A stretch of DNA of 64,000 nucleotides, from NCBI RefSeq assembly GCF_021044755.1, contig NZ_JAJNOR010000007.1:62001-126000 (forward strand), given 5' to 3'. Below the pieces are notes generated by a model that saw only the letters and a program-made list of their open reading frames with translations, made no database searches and was not told the DNA's origin. This DNA is from Lientehia hominis. Lineage in GTDB: Bacteria > Bacillota > Clostridia > Lachnospirales > Lachnospiraceae. Of the stretch, positions 33,117 through 42,645 are shown piece by piece (within the stretch, counting starts at the first letter, position 1; each line of letters starts with the position of its first letter). A program made the position numbers and the translations under genes.

Positions 33117-35603
33117 GTGAGGAACAGGAAAAAGAAACAGAAGGCCGCGGGTCTTACCATAGGAGAGGCCAGAATCGCTTCGGGAAAACGGACGCAGATC
33201 GTCCGTTATTTTTCCTGTTTATTTTTAGTGATGCTGGGAAGCCTGGGAGCTTTCGGGAGCTTTTATTCTGGATTTTCCTTTTCCTTTCCGCTGGCGTATG
33301 CAGCAGGCACCGTGACGGCAGTGTCTGTGATTTTCACCTTTTTCTTTTTTGCCAGAAAGAACCGGCTGGCCTGCCTGGCCGCTGTGCTGGCTGTATTTGT
33401 GTGGACAGGGTATCTGCTGAAGGACAGCTTGCGGCAGGGGATTCTCTTTATTGTCAACGATATCATACAGGTATATGTGGATAATTCCAACTTTGACATG
33501 CTGCCGGTCATGACTGGCTTGGCTTCAGAAGCAGATACTGCCCGGATGTGCGCTATAGCGGCGTCCTATGTCATGGCGGTGCTCGTCTTCCTTCTGGTGC
33601 TCTTCCTCACTGCCAGAAGGAAACGTTACCTTCTCTGCATCACTGCGACGATTCCTTTTTTTGGAGCATCTCTGGTGGTCGGCAAAATACCGGATTATAG
33701 GTGGATGGCTCTGCTTTTCATCTTCTGGGCGCTTCTGGTCTGTGACGGAGTATCTCTCAGAGGGGCCGCGCCTGCTGTGCTGACGGCGGTGTTTGCCGCG
33801 GCGCTTTTATGTATCGGCCTTTTATTCCCCGAGAAAAACTATGAGCGATTTGGGATGGTCGAAAATCTGAGACTGGGGATATTGGACGGAGCTGATATCT
33901 CAGCCATATTCAGAGGCGGGGGAATCGCCGGGATGACAAGCAGGGTGAATCTGCAGTCGTCGGGAGATCTGAGCTTTACGGGAAAGACCATGCTTAAGGT
34001 GAAAACGGCGAAGAAAGACATTGATTATCTGAAAGGATTTGTCGGCAGTGTCTATACCGGTCAGACATGGGAGGAGCTTCCCGCTGAAAAATACGAGGAG
34101 CTGGCGGAAATACTGGGGGATAAAAAGGTTCAGAATTTCCCATATTGGTTCAGCCGGTTATTGGACTGCGGGGAAGACTACGAGGTATATGCGTACGACC
34201 TTACAGTCCATAACGTAGGAACGAATCCCCGGTGTATCTATGTTCCATATGGACTCATCAATCTGCCGGACGAGCTTCCCTCGATGGAGTTTATCGGAGA
34301 CACGGGACTGCGCTCGGGAAATTCTCTTTTCGGCACACAGTATTACAGGATGCAGGCCCATACCTTCAGCGGACAGCATTTATATATGAGCCTGTATAAC
34401 AGAATTTTGAGCCGGTATCTTCAGAGTGAAATGAGAAACGGGGTGGAATTTAACGAGCTGGGTCTTGGAATCATGCAGGAGAGCCTGGAAGGGAGCCCGG
34501 AGGAGGAGGGCGAGAACTGGCCTTTGGAAAAATGGGATGTCACAGAGCCAATCCTTTCCATAATGACGCCGGAACAGCAGGGATTCGTATGGTCCGCCCA
34601 GAAATACAGGGATTTTGTCTATGACACTTATACAGAGGTGCCGGAGGAACTGGAAGCTTTCCTGGATGAATATCGGGAAGTCAATGGCCTGACGGCTGAA
34701 AATTATCCTTATCCAAGAGCTTTTGCAGATGCGGTAGTATATCAGGTGCAGAGCGTGAACACGTATACGCTGACCCCAGGACTCACCCCGGAAGGAAAAG
34801 ACTTTGTGCAGTATTTCCTGACAGAGAACCATCAGGGCTACTGCAGACATTTCGCCTCTGCTGCGGCTCTTCTTCTGCGTTCGGCGGGAGTGCCGGCCAG
34901 ATATGTGGAGGGTTATGCGGTATCGCCGGAGGCGGAAACAGATGAAGACGGATGGGTTCGGCTTCCCGATTCCAGCGCCCACGCCTGGGTGGAAATCTAT
35001 GTGAGCGGTATGGGCTGGATACCGGTGGAGACTACCGGGGCGGTGAGAGAAGACATCCGGTTTCTCACAGGAATCGGGGAAGCAGCGGAGGAGACAGAAC
35101 CAGAGACGGAGGCGCCGGAAGAGACTGAGACATCGGAAGAGACCACATCTGCTCAGGCCGTCCGGGACCAGCAGACAGAGAATGAAAAAGACAAGGATGA
35201 TCCGATTGGAGGCGGAGGAGCCAGGCTGGCAGTTATGGGTGCAGCAGGGACAGTCTTGGCGGTAATAGTGGCGGCTGCAGGTCTGGTGCTGAACCGGAGA
35301 CTGCGGTTCAGCATGCGGGCGAAGCGTTTCCGTCAGAAAAACCGTAATAAGGCAGCGCTGTCCGTGTATGCTTATATCATTGGACTGGCTTCGCTGGGCA
35401 GCGGGTCTGGGAAGGAAGAATCGCCTTCCATACCGGATGAGATCCACGGTCTGGCGGCGAAAGCACGGTTCAGCCAGCACAGGATAACGGAAGAAGAGCT
35501 GCAGGAGCTGCTCAAGTACGCGGAGACTATGAGGACAGAACCGGAAGAGAGACTGTCCGGTATAAGGCGTATCCACGCGAAATATATCAGGGGCCTGTTT
35601 TGA
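33117..35603 (+). CDS. transglutaminase-like membrane protein
   Basis: The 828-residue protein starts with GTG after GGAGGACCGCTT. About six membrane segments lie in residues 20-240, then a long extracytoplasmic part. The transglutaminase core is at roughly 565-645: the Cys motif HQGYCRHFASAAALLLRSAG, the His motif SAHAWVEIYVSGMGWIP, and then VETT, where the third catalytic residue, usually Asp, is Glu. A Glu-rich linker precedes another membrane segment near 700-722 and a cytoplasmic DUF4129-like tail. It completes the MoxR-DUF58 operon. Confidence 0.9.
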   Translation: MRNRKKKQKAAGLTIGEARIASGKRTQIVRYFSCLFLVMLGSLGAFGSFYSGFSFSFPLAYAAGTVTAVSVIFTFFFFARKNRLACLAAVLAVFVWTGYLLKDSLRQGILFIVNDIIQVYVDNSNFDMLPVMTGLASEADTARMCAIAASYVMAVLVFLLVLFLTARRKRYLLCITATIPFFGASLVVGKIPDYRWMALLFIFWALLVCDGVSLRGAAPAVLTAVFAAALLCIGLLFPEKNYERFGMVENLRLGILDGADISAIFRGGGIAGMTSRVNLQSSGDLSFTGKTMLKVKTAKKDIDYLKGFVGSVYTGQTWEELPAEKYEELAEILGDKKVQNFPYWFSRLLDCGEDYEVYAYDLTVHNVGTNPRCIYVPYGLINLPDELPSMEFIGDTGLRSGNSLFGTQYYRMQAHTFSGQHLYMSLYNRILSRYLQSEMRNGVEFNELGLGIMQESLEGSPEEEGENWPLEKWDVTEPILSIMTPEQQGFVWSAQKYRDFVYDTYTEVPEELEAFLDEYREVNGLTAENYPYPRAFADAVVYQVQSVNTYTLTPGLTPEGKDFVQYFLTENHQGYCRHFASAAALLLRSAGVPARYVEGYAVSPEAETDEDGWVRLPDSSAHAWVEIYVSGMGWIPVETTGAVREDIRFLTGIGEAAEETEPETEAPEETETSEETTSAQAVRDQQTENEKDKDDPIGGGGARLAVMGAAGTVLAVIVAAAGLVLNRRLRFSMRAKRFRQKNRNKAALSVYAYIIGLASLGSGSGKEESPSIPDEIHGLAAKARFSQHRITEEELQELLKYAETMRTEPEERLSGIRRIHAKYIRGLF

Positions 35604-35692
35604 TTTCAGTTAGATTTAAGGTTATTGTATTATAATCCTCCCAAGAAAGAAGAAACAGCATCAGCCGTTTTAGAACGGAAAAGGAGGATTAG

Positions 35693-37837
35693 ATGACTGA
35701 CGGATATAAACGTAAAGGGAAAAAGAAGGGGAGACTGGCTGTATTTATGATCCTTCTGCTTTTGACAGGGATTCTCTTTGGATGTAGCCAGACCGCAGGC
35801 ACTTCCGGCGCCGATATAACTTCTGACAGTGCACAGGAAGGAGATGGGAGCAGTTCAGAGGCAGCGGCGGCAGATGAAGACGCTATACGCGCCGCCATGG
35901 CGGAAGCTTATGATGACGAGGACCTGGATTCTTCCTGGAGCGATGAGGACCTGACAGCGGCGGTGTCCTTAAATGGGAATAGTGCGGATGCAGTCGGCGA
36001 GGGAGTTCAGGTGGACGGTAGTACGGTGACGATTGTAAAGGGCGGAGTCTATCTGATAAGCGGAACTTTAGACGACGGCCAGCTGGTGGTGGATACGGAC
36101 AAAAAAACGGATGTGCGGCTTATACTTAACGGCGTGGAAATCACCTGCGGCGACAGTGCGCCGCTCAATGGCAGACTGGTAGGCAGAATAACTGTCACCC
36201 TTGCCGAAGGTACGGAAAATGTTCTTACTGACGGAAGCTCTTATACATATGACGATCAGGAGAAGGAGGAGCCGAATGCAGCGCTTTTTTGCAAGAACGA
36301 CCTGGTCATCAACGGAGCTGGGAGCCTTACGGTAAATGCAAATTTTAATCATGGCATTAACAGCAAGGACAGTCTTGTCCTGGTCAGTGGGATCTATGTG
36401 ATCAACAGCGCCAATGATGCCATACGGGGAAAGGATTCTCTGACTGTCATCGGAGGCAGCTATACGGTCAACTCTTCATCTGACGGTTTTAAGTCCAGCA
36501 ACGATACAGACAGCGGCTGCGGATGGATTCACATAATAGACGGAGAATTTCATATCACTGCGGAGGAAGATGGATTCCAGGCAGAAACAATGCTGGTGGC
36601 AGACGGAGGTACGTATCAGATCAAATGTGGGGGCGGAAGTGAAAACGGGGCTGTCCATACAAGTATCGGAGACATCGGCGGCCAGATGGGACCCGGAGGG
36701 CAGATGCCCGGCGGCTCAGGCGGCAAGAGGCCGGAGGACGGTGATATGACTTTTCCGGAAGGGGAAAGTATGGAATTACCGGATGGAGAAAGTATGCCCA
36801 GACCTGGCGGAGAGGATATGACATTTCCGGAAGGAGAAAACAGGAGCCTTCCGGATGAACAGGATACAGCTTCGTACGAGAACGGGGAAACGGAACCGGC
36901 GGCAGACCAGTCTGCAGATGCGGCTGCTGCAGACAGTGCCAAGGGCCTGAAAGCCGGAAGCCGCCTGGAGATCAGCGGAGGAACTTATACTATCGACAGC
37001 GCCGATGATGCCTTTCATTCCAATGGCGATCTTATGGTCAGCGGAGGAACTTTTGTAATAGCTACTGGTGACGATGGAATGCACGCCGACGGGACGCTTA
37101 TGGTCAGCGGAGGCGGTATTATGATCACAGAGTGCTACGAGGGCCTGGAAGGAGCTAACGTCATAGTAAGCGGAGGCGATATTGAACTGACTGCCAGCGA
37201 TGACGGCGTCAACGCCGCCGGAGGCAATGATTCCTCCGGTACATCCGCCGGGAACTTTGGCCGGGACAGTTTTGAGAATGAAAGCAGTTATCTGATATCT
37301 GTCACAGGAGGAGTGTTGAAAGTAAATGCCGGCGGAGACGGTCTGGATTCCAACGGGTCCATAGAGATGAGCGGCGGAGAAGTATATGTCAGCGGTCCGG
37401 TCAGCAACGGAGACGGCGCCCTGGATTATGATTCCAGCTTCCTGATAAGCGGAGGCAGGCTGGTCTTAGCCGGCAGCACCGGCATGCTCCAGACTCCGGG
37501 GGCGGAATCCTCTCAGAATACGATTGTGGTAATATACTCGGAGACCCAGGCCGCGGGAACACGGGCGGCTCTGACAAACAGTGCCGGTGATATTCTGGCG
37601 GAGTTTGAACCGGATAAGGATTATGCAAGCATCCAGTTCAGCACAGAATCCATCACCGAGGGGGAGACGTTTACTTTGTACAGCGGAGATACAAAGCTAT
37701 GTGATATTACATTAAACGGCTCTGTTACCACAGTGGATGACAGTGGGGCTTATGCAAGCGCCGGAGTTATGGGAGGCATGGGAGGCCGCGGAAACGAAAA
37801 ACGGCAGAGCAGCAAGAGCACAGAGGAACAGTCATAG
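35693..37837 (+). CDS. beta-helix lipoprotein with carbohydrate-binding-like (DUF4353) domain
   Basis: The 714-residue protein has a lipoprotein signal (LLLLTGILFGCSQ; lipid-bearing Cys near residue 30). Two right-handed beta-helix regions follow, at about 95-320 and 420-600, built from repeats of the form VSGGTF-xxx-ATGDDGMHAD. Between them is a Gly/Pro/Glu-rich insert (about 325-410) with a repeated MTFPEGE motif. A beta domain (600-690) and a basic tail end the protein. The type is annotated in databases as carbohydrate-binding domain-containing (DUF4353). It is presumably surface-anchored. A TATAAT lies about 63 bp upstream of the start without a good -35. Confidence 0.82.
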   Translation: MTDGYKRKGKKKGRLAVFMILLLLTGILFGCSQTAGTSGADITSDSAQEGDGSSSEAAAADEDAIRAAMAEAYDDEDLDSSWSDEDLTAAVSLNGNSADAVGEGVQVDGSTVTIVKGGVYLISGTLDDGQLVVDTDKKTDVRLILNGVEITCGDSAPLNGRLVGRITVTLAEGTENVLTDGSSYTYDDQEKEEPNAALFCKNDLVINGAGSLTVNANFNHGINSKDSLVLVSGIYVINSANDAIRGKDSLTVIGGSYTVNSSSDGFKSSNDTDSGCGWIHIIDGEFHITAEEDGFQAETMLVADGGTYQIKCGGGSENGAVHTSIGDIGGQMGPGGQMPGGSGGKRPEDGDMTFPEGESMELPDGESMPRPGGEDMTFPEGENRSLPDEQDTASYENGETEPAADQSADAAAADSAKGLKAGSRLEISGGTYTIDSADDAFHSNGDLMVSGGTFVIATGDDGMHADGTLMVSGGGIMITECYEGLEGANVIVSGGDIELTASDDGVNAAGGNDSSGTSAGNFGRDSFENESSYLISVTGGVLKVNAGGDGLDSNGSIEMSGGEVYVSGPVSNGDGALDYDSSFLISGGRLVLAGSTGMLQTPGAESSQNTIVVIYSETQAAGTRAALTNSAGDILAEFEPDKDYASIQFSTESITEGETFTLYSGDTKLCDITLNGSVTTVDDSGAYASAGVMGGMGGRGNEKRQSSKSTEEQS

Positions 37838-37851
37838 ACGGAGGAACTTTC

Positions 37852-38412
37852 ATGAAGGCGCCCTTTCCCTGTAAAGTGGTATATAGTAAAAGAAAAACAG
37901 TTTCACTTCAAGTTACTGCGGATGGAAGCGTGATACTTCGGGCGCCGGAAGGCTGCCCGGAAGATATCCTGGAAAATTTCCTGAAGAAAAAATCTGCATG
38001 GGTTCTCAGTAAACTAGAAGAGACGGAACAATACAGAAAGCTGTCCGATCAGAAAATCAATAAATTCACGGACGGTGAAAAACAAACCATCAGGGAGAAA
38101 GCGGAACTTTATTTCCGCAGAAAGACAGAGGAATATGCGGAGATCATGCAGGTCACTTATGGGAGGATCACCATCCGGGAGCAGAAGACACGGTGGGGAA
38201 GCTGTAGTTTGGCAGGAAATCTGAATTTTAACTGGAGGCTTATGCTGGCGCCGGAGTTCATACGGGAGTATGTCATTGTCCATGAATTGGCCCACAGAAA
38301 GGAAATGAATCATTCAAGCCGGTTCTATCATGAGGTCTCCAGGATTTTTCCGGATTATAAAACAGCCGTAAAATGGCTGAAGAAGCATGGACCGGAGCTT
38401 TGGATCAGATGA
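37852..38412 (+). CDS. YgjP-like M48-type metallopeptidase (DUF45)
   Basis: The 186-residue protein contains the family signature TRWGSCSLAGNLNFNWRLML followed by the zinc site VIVHELAHRKEMNHSSRFYH, in which the two His of HELAH and a downstream His/Glu act as ligands. The N-terminal part is a small beta domain. It starts 14 bp after the beta-helix lipoprotein gene, so the two may be co-transcribed. Cellular substrates of this family are poorly known. Confidence 0.9.
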   Translation: MKAPFPCKVVYSKRKTVSLQVTADGSVILRAPEGCPEDILENFLKKKSAWVLSKLEETEQYRKLSDQKINKFTDGEKQTIREKAELYFRRKTEEYAEIMQVTYGRITIREQKTRWGSCSLAGNLNFNWRLMLAPEFIREYVIVHELAHRKEMNHSSRFYHEVSRIFPDYKTAVKWLKKHGPELWIR

Positions 38413-38425
38413 AAGGAAATAAATG

Positions 38426-38466
38426 ATCCCCGCGGGTTCTGCAGGAGGCAGAATCCGCGGGGATTT
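38426..38466. terminator. bidirectional intrinsic terminator between convergent genes
   Basis: ATCCCCGCGG-TTCTGC pairs with GCAGAA-CCGCGGGGAT (one unpaired position per arm) around AGGAG, followed by TTTTG on the plus strand. It separates the YgjP-like gene from the convergent DUF885 gene. Confidence 0.85.
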
Positions 38467-38476
38467 TGTGCCAGGT

Positions 38477-40312
38477 TCAGGATGCCAGCTGACTCTCCAT
38501 CCACTTTTCCATATAGTCGTCTATGGTAGTGAAGGAGCAGGGGCCGATATCCAGCAGGAATTTGTGGAATTCCCTGAGGCTGAACTGACTTTCCAGACGA
38601 GCCTCTGCTTTTTCTCTCAGGAGAAGAATCTCCAGATATCCCACATAATATTTCAGATAATAAGCGGGCTCGCTCACAATGGTGTTATAGATAGTTTCCA
38701 AGGTACTGGAATCTTGTTTCCCAAAATAGGTCTGGATATATTCTCCGGCCTGCTCCTGATTCCAGCCTTCATAGTTGATCTTCAGATCCAACATCGCGTG
38801 AACGCCCAGAGAAACGGAAGAGTTAAGAGAATACAAGGCTGCCAGGTCTTCGGATTCGGAAGTCAACGCATCGTTCAGCGCATAGGATTCATGCTCCACA
38901 TACAGGCCCCATCCTTCGGAATATCCCTGATAATTCAGAATGTGCCTGAGCGGATCGGTCAATACAGTGGAAGCGTATACTGTCTGATACAGGTGGCCGG
39001 GATATCCTTCATGGGCAAGGGTTGAAAAAAGGGAGCCGCCGTTTGTGCTGCTCTTATTGATATAGATGGTGTTTTCCTTCAGGTCATCGATGGGCGGTAT
39101 CATATAAAATGCCGGACTCGAACTCGCTTCCATGGATTCGTGGACATATTTGATCTGATATTGTACATCGGCCGGCAGGGCGGGATAATCTTCGGAAATC
39201 TTCCCTTTCAGAGTATCCAGGATTTCTTCCGGCGTCCTGTTTTCCTCTGTATAATTACCGAAGCTCTCCGACAGCTCAGGAGACTTTGACAGGAGGAGAA
39301 ACATGGTGGTCATCTGAGTATCCAGACGTTCTTCTATAAGGGACACAAGCTCTTCCGGCGTATGGCCTGAGCCTACAAGACTTTTTAGAAGATAGCTGTA
39401 ATACTTTTTACCTTCCGGATAGTAGCAGATTCCCTGCAAATTGTTTCCGGTGCCTTTAATTTCTTTCAGACAGAGGATGATCTTTTCATAGGCGGGAAAG
39501 ATCTGGGAGCTGACTGTGGCCGCGTTTTGTTCTTTATACTTCGCTTTCTGTGAATCTGTCAGACCTTCAAATGAATCAATGCGGTCATTGAAAGTGGATA
39601 TCATCACATTGTCCTCTGTGCTGCCGATAAAATCCTGGCATGCACTTATGACCTCGTCTATGGAGGAAGGAGGCATGACCATTCCTTTTTTAGCCCTTGT
39701 CTTTTCGTAGGAGATGACCTCGTCCAGATAAGAAGGGATGAGTTCCAGAAGCTTCAGGTAATCCTCAATATCCCGCTCTGTGCGGAAGGTATATTCTGCC
39801 ATGACGGTGGGAAGATTGCCGTGCAGACCCATTATGGGAGTCAGATAATCTTCATAATAAGGATAATTCTTACCCTCTAAAGAGGTCTCCAGGTAATCCT
39901 TCAGCACATCGTAGGTGAGCTGGTCTTCCGCCGGAAGCGCCGCGTAGTTGAAGGATGTAAGCTCTGACAGGACAGCTTTCATGTCCTGATAACTTTCTTC
40001 AATGGATTCTTTATTCAGAGAGCCGAGAGAGACTTCATATTCCGTGATCCCATAAGCTTTCGGATCAGCCAGAGTATAGTGAAGATTTACCGTGTCGGAA
40101 ACGACAGAATCCAGGAACTGCCGTTTAGTGAAATCCAGGAATTTTTTATGCTCCGGCTCGTCATATGTTTGGGAACCGGAAGGGTCGCTGTTTTCAGATG
40201 TGTTTTCATAACTGCTTTGAGTGGTGTTTTTTTCTGCTCCTGACGCACAGCCGCTCAGCATCAGGACGACGGCCAGCAAAAGGGCGAGCAGGCGGGTAAG
40301 CCGTTTCTTCAT
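38477..40312 (-). CDS. DUF885 lipoprotein, putative metallopeptidase
   Basis: The 611-residue protein has a lipoprotein signal peptide ending in LMLSGCASG (Cys22). The DUF885 core has STLAHEGYPGHLYQTVYAS, a HExxxH-type zinc site also found in related M3/M32-like peptidases, followed by YQGYSEGWGLYVEHESYAL with the third ligand region. Family members are mostly uncharacterised, so peptidase function is inferred from the motif. It is transcribed alone, from a divergent promoter next to metG. Confidence 0.88.
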   Translation of the reverse strand: MKKRLTRLLALLLAVVLMLSGCASGAEKNTTQSSYENTSENSDPSGSQTYDEPEHKKFLDFTKRQFLDSVVSDTVNLHYTLADPKAYGITEYEVSLGSLNKESIEESYQDMKAVLSELTSFNYAALPAEDQLTYDVLKDYLETSLEGKNYPYYEDYLTPIMGLHGNLPTVMAEYTFRTERDIEDYLKLLELIPSYLDEVISYEKTRAKKGMVMPPSSIDEVISACQDFIGSTEDNVMISTFNDRIDSFEGLTDSQKAKYKEQNAATVSSQIFPAYEKIILCLKEIKGTGNNLQGICYYPEGKKYYSYLLKSLVGSGHTPEELVSLIEERLDTQMTTMFLLLSKSPELSESFGNYTEENRTPEEILDTLKGKISEDYPALPADVQYQIKYVHESMEASSSPAFYMIPPIDDLKENTIYINKSSTNGGSLFSTLAHEGYPGHLYQTVYASTVLTDPLRHILNYQGYSEGWGLYVEHESYALNDALTSESEDLAALYSLNSSVSLGVHAMLDLKINYEGWNQEQAGEYIQTYFGKQDSSTLETIYNTIVSEPAYYLKYYVGYLEILLLREKAEARLESQFSLREFHKFLLDIGPCSFTTIDDYMEKWMESQLAS

Positions 40313-40387
40313 ATATTACCTCCCCACGGATGTGGTATCTTCTTTAAGATATTCATCTGGTGTCCAAATTAGTATTGTACTTTCCAG

Positions 40388-40415
40388 TATATAGGCTGTA
40401 CAGCCAAATGTCCAA
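40388..40415 (-). promoter_or_regulatory. minus-strand promoter with 12-bp palindrome
   Basis: On the minus strand TTGGAC (40415-40410), a 16-bp spacer and TATATA (40393-40388) precede the DUF885 gene. The perfect palindrome GGCTGTACAGCC at 40394-40405 fills the spacer next to the -10 and may be an operator. Confidence 0.45.
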
Positions 40416-40423
40416 TTATTCCC

Positions 40424-40452
40424 TTTACTTTGGGATTTAAATATACTATAAT
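40424..40452 (+). promoter_or_regulatory. metG promoter
   Basis: TTTACT (40424-40429), a 17-bp spacer and TATAAT (40447-40452) lie 40 bp before metG. Confidence 0.75.
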
Positions 40453-40491
40453 CGAATTTCAGAACAGTTTTATTTTGATGGAGGGACAAAG

Positions 40492-42438
40492 ATGGCAAAA
40501 ACACCTTATTATATGACTACGGCCATTGCCTATACCTCGGGCAAGCCGCACATCGGCAATACCTATGAGATCGTCCTGGCGGACAGCATCGCCCGGTATA
40601 AAAGGGAACAGGGATATGATGTGTTCTTCCAGACCGGGACGGACGAGCACGGGCAGAAGATTGAGCTGAAAGCTCAGGAAGCCGGCATCACTCCGAAGGA
40701 ATTTGTGGACAATGTGGCGGGCGAGATAAAGAGGATCTGGGATCTGATGGATACCTCCTATGATAAATTTATCCGTACCACAGACGCGGACCATGAGGCG
40801 CAGGTACAGAAAATATTCAGGAAATTATATGAGCAGGGCGATATTTATAAAGGATATTATGAGGGATTATACTGCACTCCCTGTGAATCCTTCTTTACGG
40901 AATCTCAGCTGGTGGACGGGAAGTGCCCTGACTGCGGAAGAGAGGTGCAGCCAGCTAAGGAAGAGGCATACTTTTTCAAAATGAGTAAGTATGCTCCCAG
41001 GCTGATCGAATATATCAACGAACATCCAGAGTTCATCCAGCCGGTTTCCAGAAAAAATGAGATGATGAACAACTTCCTGCTTCCGGGTCTCCAGGATCTG
41101 TGCGTTTCCAGGACCTCCTTTAAATGGGGCATCCCGGTCGACTTTGACCCAAAGCATGTGATCTACGTATGGCTTGATGCGCTGACCAACTATATCACAG
41201 GAATCGGCTATGAGTGTGACGGAAAAAGCAGCGGACAGTTTGACAAATGCTGGCCCGCGGATCTGCACCTTATCGGCAAGGATATCATCCGGTTCCATAC
41301 CATCTACTGGCCCATATTCCTGATGGCTTTGGACCTGCCCCTTCCCAAGCAGATATTTGGTCATCCCTGGCTGCTTCAGGGCGACGGAAAAATGAGCAAG
41401 TCCAAAGGCAACGTTCTCTATGCCGATGATCTGGCGGATTATTTCGGGGTGGATGCGGTACGGTATTTCGTACTTCATGAGATGCCCTTTGACAATGACG
41501 GCGTGATTTCCTGGGAGCTGATGGTCGAGCGGCTGAATTCTGACCTGGCCAATACGCTGGGCAATTTGGTGAACAGGACGATTTCCATGTCCAACAAATA
41601 TTTCGGCGGAGTGGTAAAGGATTCCGGGACCTCTGAGCCGGTGGATGGGGAATTAAAAGCGGCAGTTCTTGAAACGGCAGAAAAAGTAGAAGCGAAGATG
41701 AACGAGCTGCGGGTGGCGGATGCGATCAGTGAGATTTTTTCCATGTTCAAACGCTGCAATAAATATATAGATGAGACCATGCCTTGGGCTTTGGCTAAGG
41801 ATGAGTCCAAAAAGCTCAGGCTGGAGACCGTGCTCTACAATCTGGTGGAGAGCATCTGCATCGGGGCAAGCCTTTTAGAATCCTTCATGCCTTCCACCTC
41901 AAAGAAGATACTGGCGCAGGTGAACGGAAGCAAACGCAGCTTGGAGGATATGAAGAAATTCGGTCAGTATCCTTCCGGAAATAAGGTGGCGGAGAAGCCG
42001 GAGATACTCTTTGCCCGTCTGGATGTGAATGAGGTGCTGGCAGATGTGGCTGAGAGGTTTGGGAAAACAGCCGGCAAGGAAGAAGAAACCGGTATAGATA
42101 TGGAAGCAAAGCCGGAGGTGACCATTGACGATTTTGGAAAGCTTCAGTTCCAGGTGGGAGAGATCATTGCCTGCGAAGCAGTGAAAAAGTCTAAGAAGCT
42201 CCTTTGTTCCCAGGTAAAGGTTGGCAGCCAGGTGCGTCAGATCGTATCCGGCATAAAGGGTTTTTATACCCCGGAAGAGATGGTGGGCAAAAAGGTCATG
42301 GTGGTGACTAACCTGAAGCCAGCGAAACTGGCGGGCATCCTTTCGGAAGGGATGCTGCTCTGTGCGGAGGATGCGGAAGGCAATCTGGCGCTGATGACGC
42401 CGGAGAAGGATATGCCCTCCGGAGCAGAGATCTGTTAA
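40492..42438 (+). CDS. metG: methionyl-tRNA synthetase
   Basis: The 648-residue enzyme charges tRNA-Met. The class I signature appears as TSGKPHIGNTYE at residues 14-25 and KMSKSKGN near 301. A zinc knuckle with CTPCESFF and CPDCG lies at about 127-147. The anticodon-binding helical domain follows, and residues 545-648 form a C-terminal EMAP/Trbp111-type tRNA-binding domain (IDDFGKLQFQVGEIIACEAV, IKGFYTPEEMVGKKVMVVTN). GGAGGGACAAAG precedes the ATG. A terminator lies 70 bp after the stop. Confidence 0.98.
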   Translation: MAKTPYYMTTAIAYTSGKPHIGNTYEIVLADSIARYKREQGYDVFFQTGTDEHGQKIELKAQEAGITPKEFVDNVAGEIKRIWDLMDTSYDKFIRTTDADHEAQVQKIFRKLYEQGDIYKGYYEGLYCTPCESFFTESQLVDGKCPDCGREVQPAKEEAYFFKMSKYAPRLIEYINEHPEFIQPVSRKNEMMNNFLLPGLQDLCVSRTSFKWGIPVDFDPKHVIYVWLDALTNYITGIGYECDGKSSGQFDKCWPADLHLIGKDIIRFHTIYWPIFLMALDLPLPKQIFGHPWLLQGDGKMSKSKGNVLYADDLADYFGVDAVRYFVLHEMPFDNDGVISWELMVERLNSDLANTLGNLVNRTISMSNKYFGGVVKDSGTSEPVDGELKAAVLETAEKVEAKMNELRVADAISEIFSMFKRCNKYIDETMPWALAKDESKKLRLETVLYNLVESICIGASLLESFMPSTSKKILAQVNGSKRSLEDMKKFGQYPSGNKVAEKPEILFARLDVNEVLADVAERFGKTAGKEEETGIDMEAKPEVTIDDFGKLQFQVGEIIACEAVKKSKKLLCSQVKVGSQVRQIVSGIKGFYTPEEMVGKKVMVVTNLKPAKLAGILSEGMLLCAEDAEGNLALMTPEKDMPSGAEIC

Positions 42439-42506
42439 GAGCACAGGTTCACCCTTAAATAAACCCCTTCGGGTGGGCGCGCTTCGTGCGTCAAGGTATA
42501 AGAATG

Positions 42507-42543
42507 CCGGGCATCGCTGGGAAGAAGGGTGCCCGGTGTTTTT
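42507..42543 (+). terminator. intrinsic terminator after metG
   Basis: CCGGGCA (42507-42513) and TGCCCGG (42530-42536) form the stem, followed by TGTTTTT. Two small hairpins with TTC(G) loops lie just upstream (42450-42490). No gene is seen in 42439-42645. Confidence 0.75.
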
Positions 42544-42645
42544 CGTCCCGGCAGCGGGAAAAAATTGGGGGAAAACGCGCAGGCGTTTCAGGAAGGCGGC
42601 AAAACTCCTTCCGGGATAAAAAATGAGAAAAAGGAGAGGGTATTT

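Noticed and set aside
34380..35576. A 398-codon minus-strand frame opposite the transglutaminase gene
   Set aside because: Antisense shadow of a gene with clear catalytic motifs.
40316..40504. A 62-codon minus-strand frame in the DUF885/metG intergenic region
   Set aside because: It runs across two promoters and into the metG start, with no ribosome binding site support.
42450..42490. Two small TTCG-loop hairpins after metG, considered as a repeat element or RNA
   Set aside because: Stems are only four or five pairs and no repeat of the pair was seen elsewhere in the window; the true terminator lies downstream.
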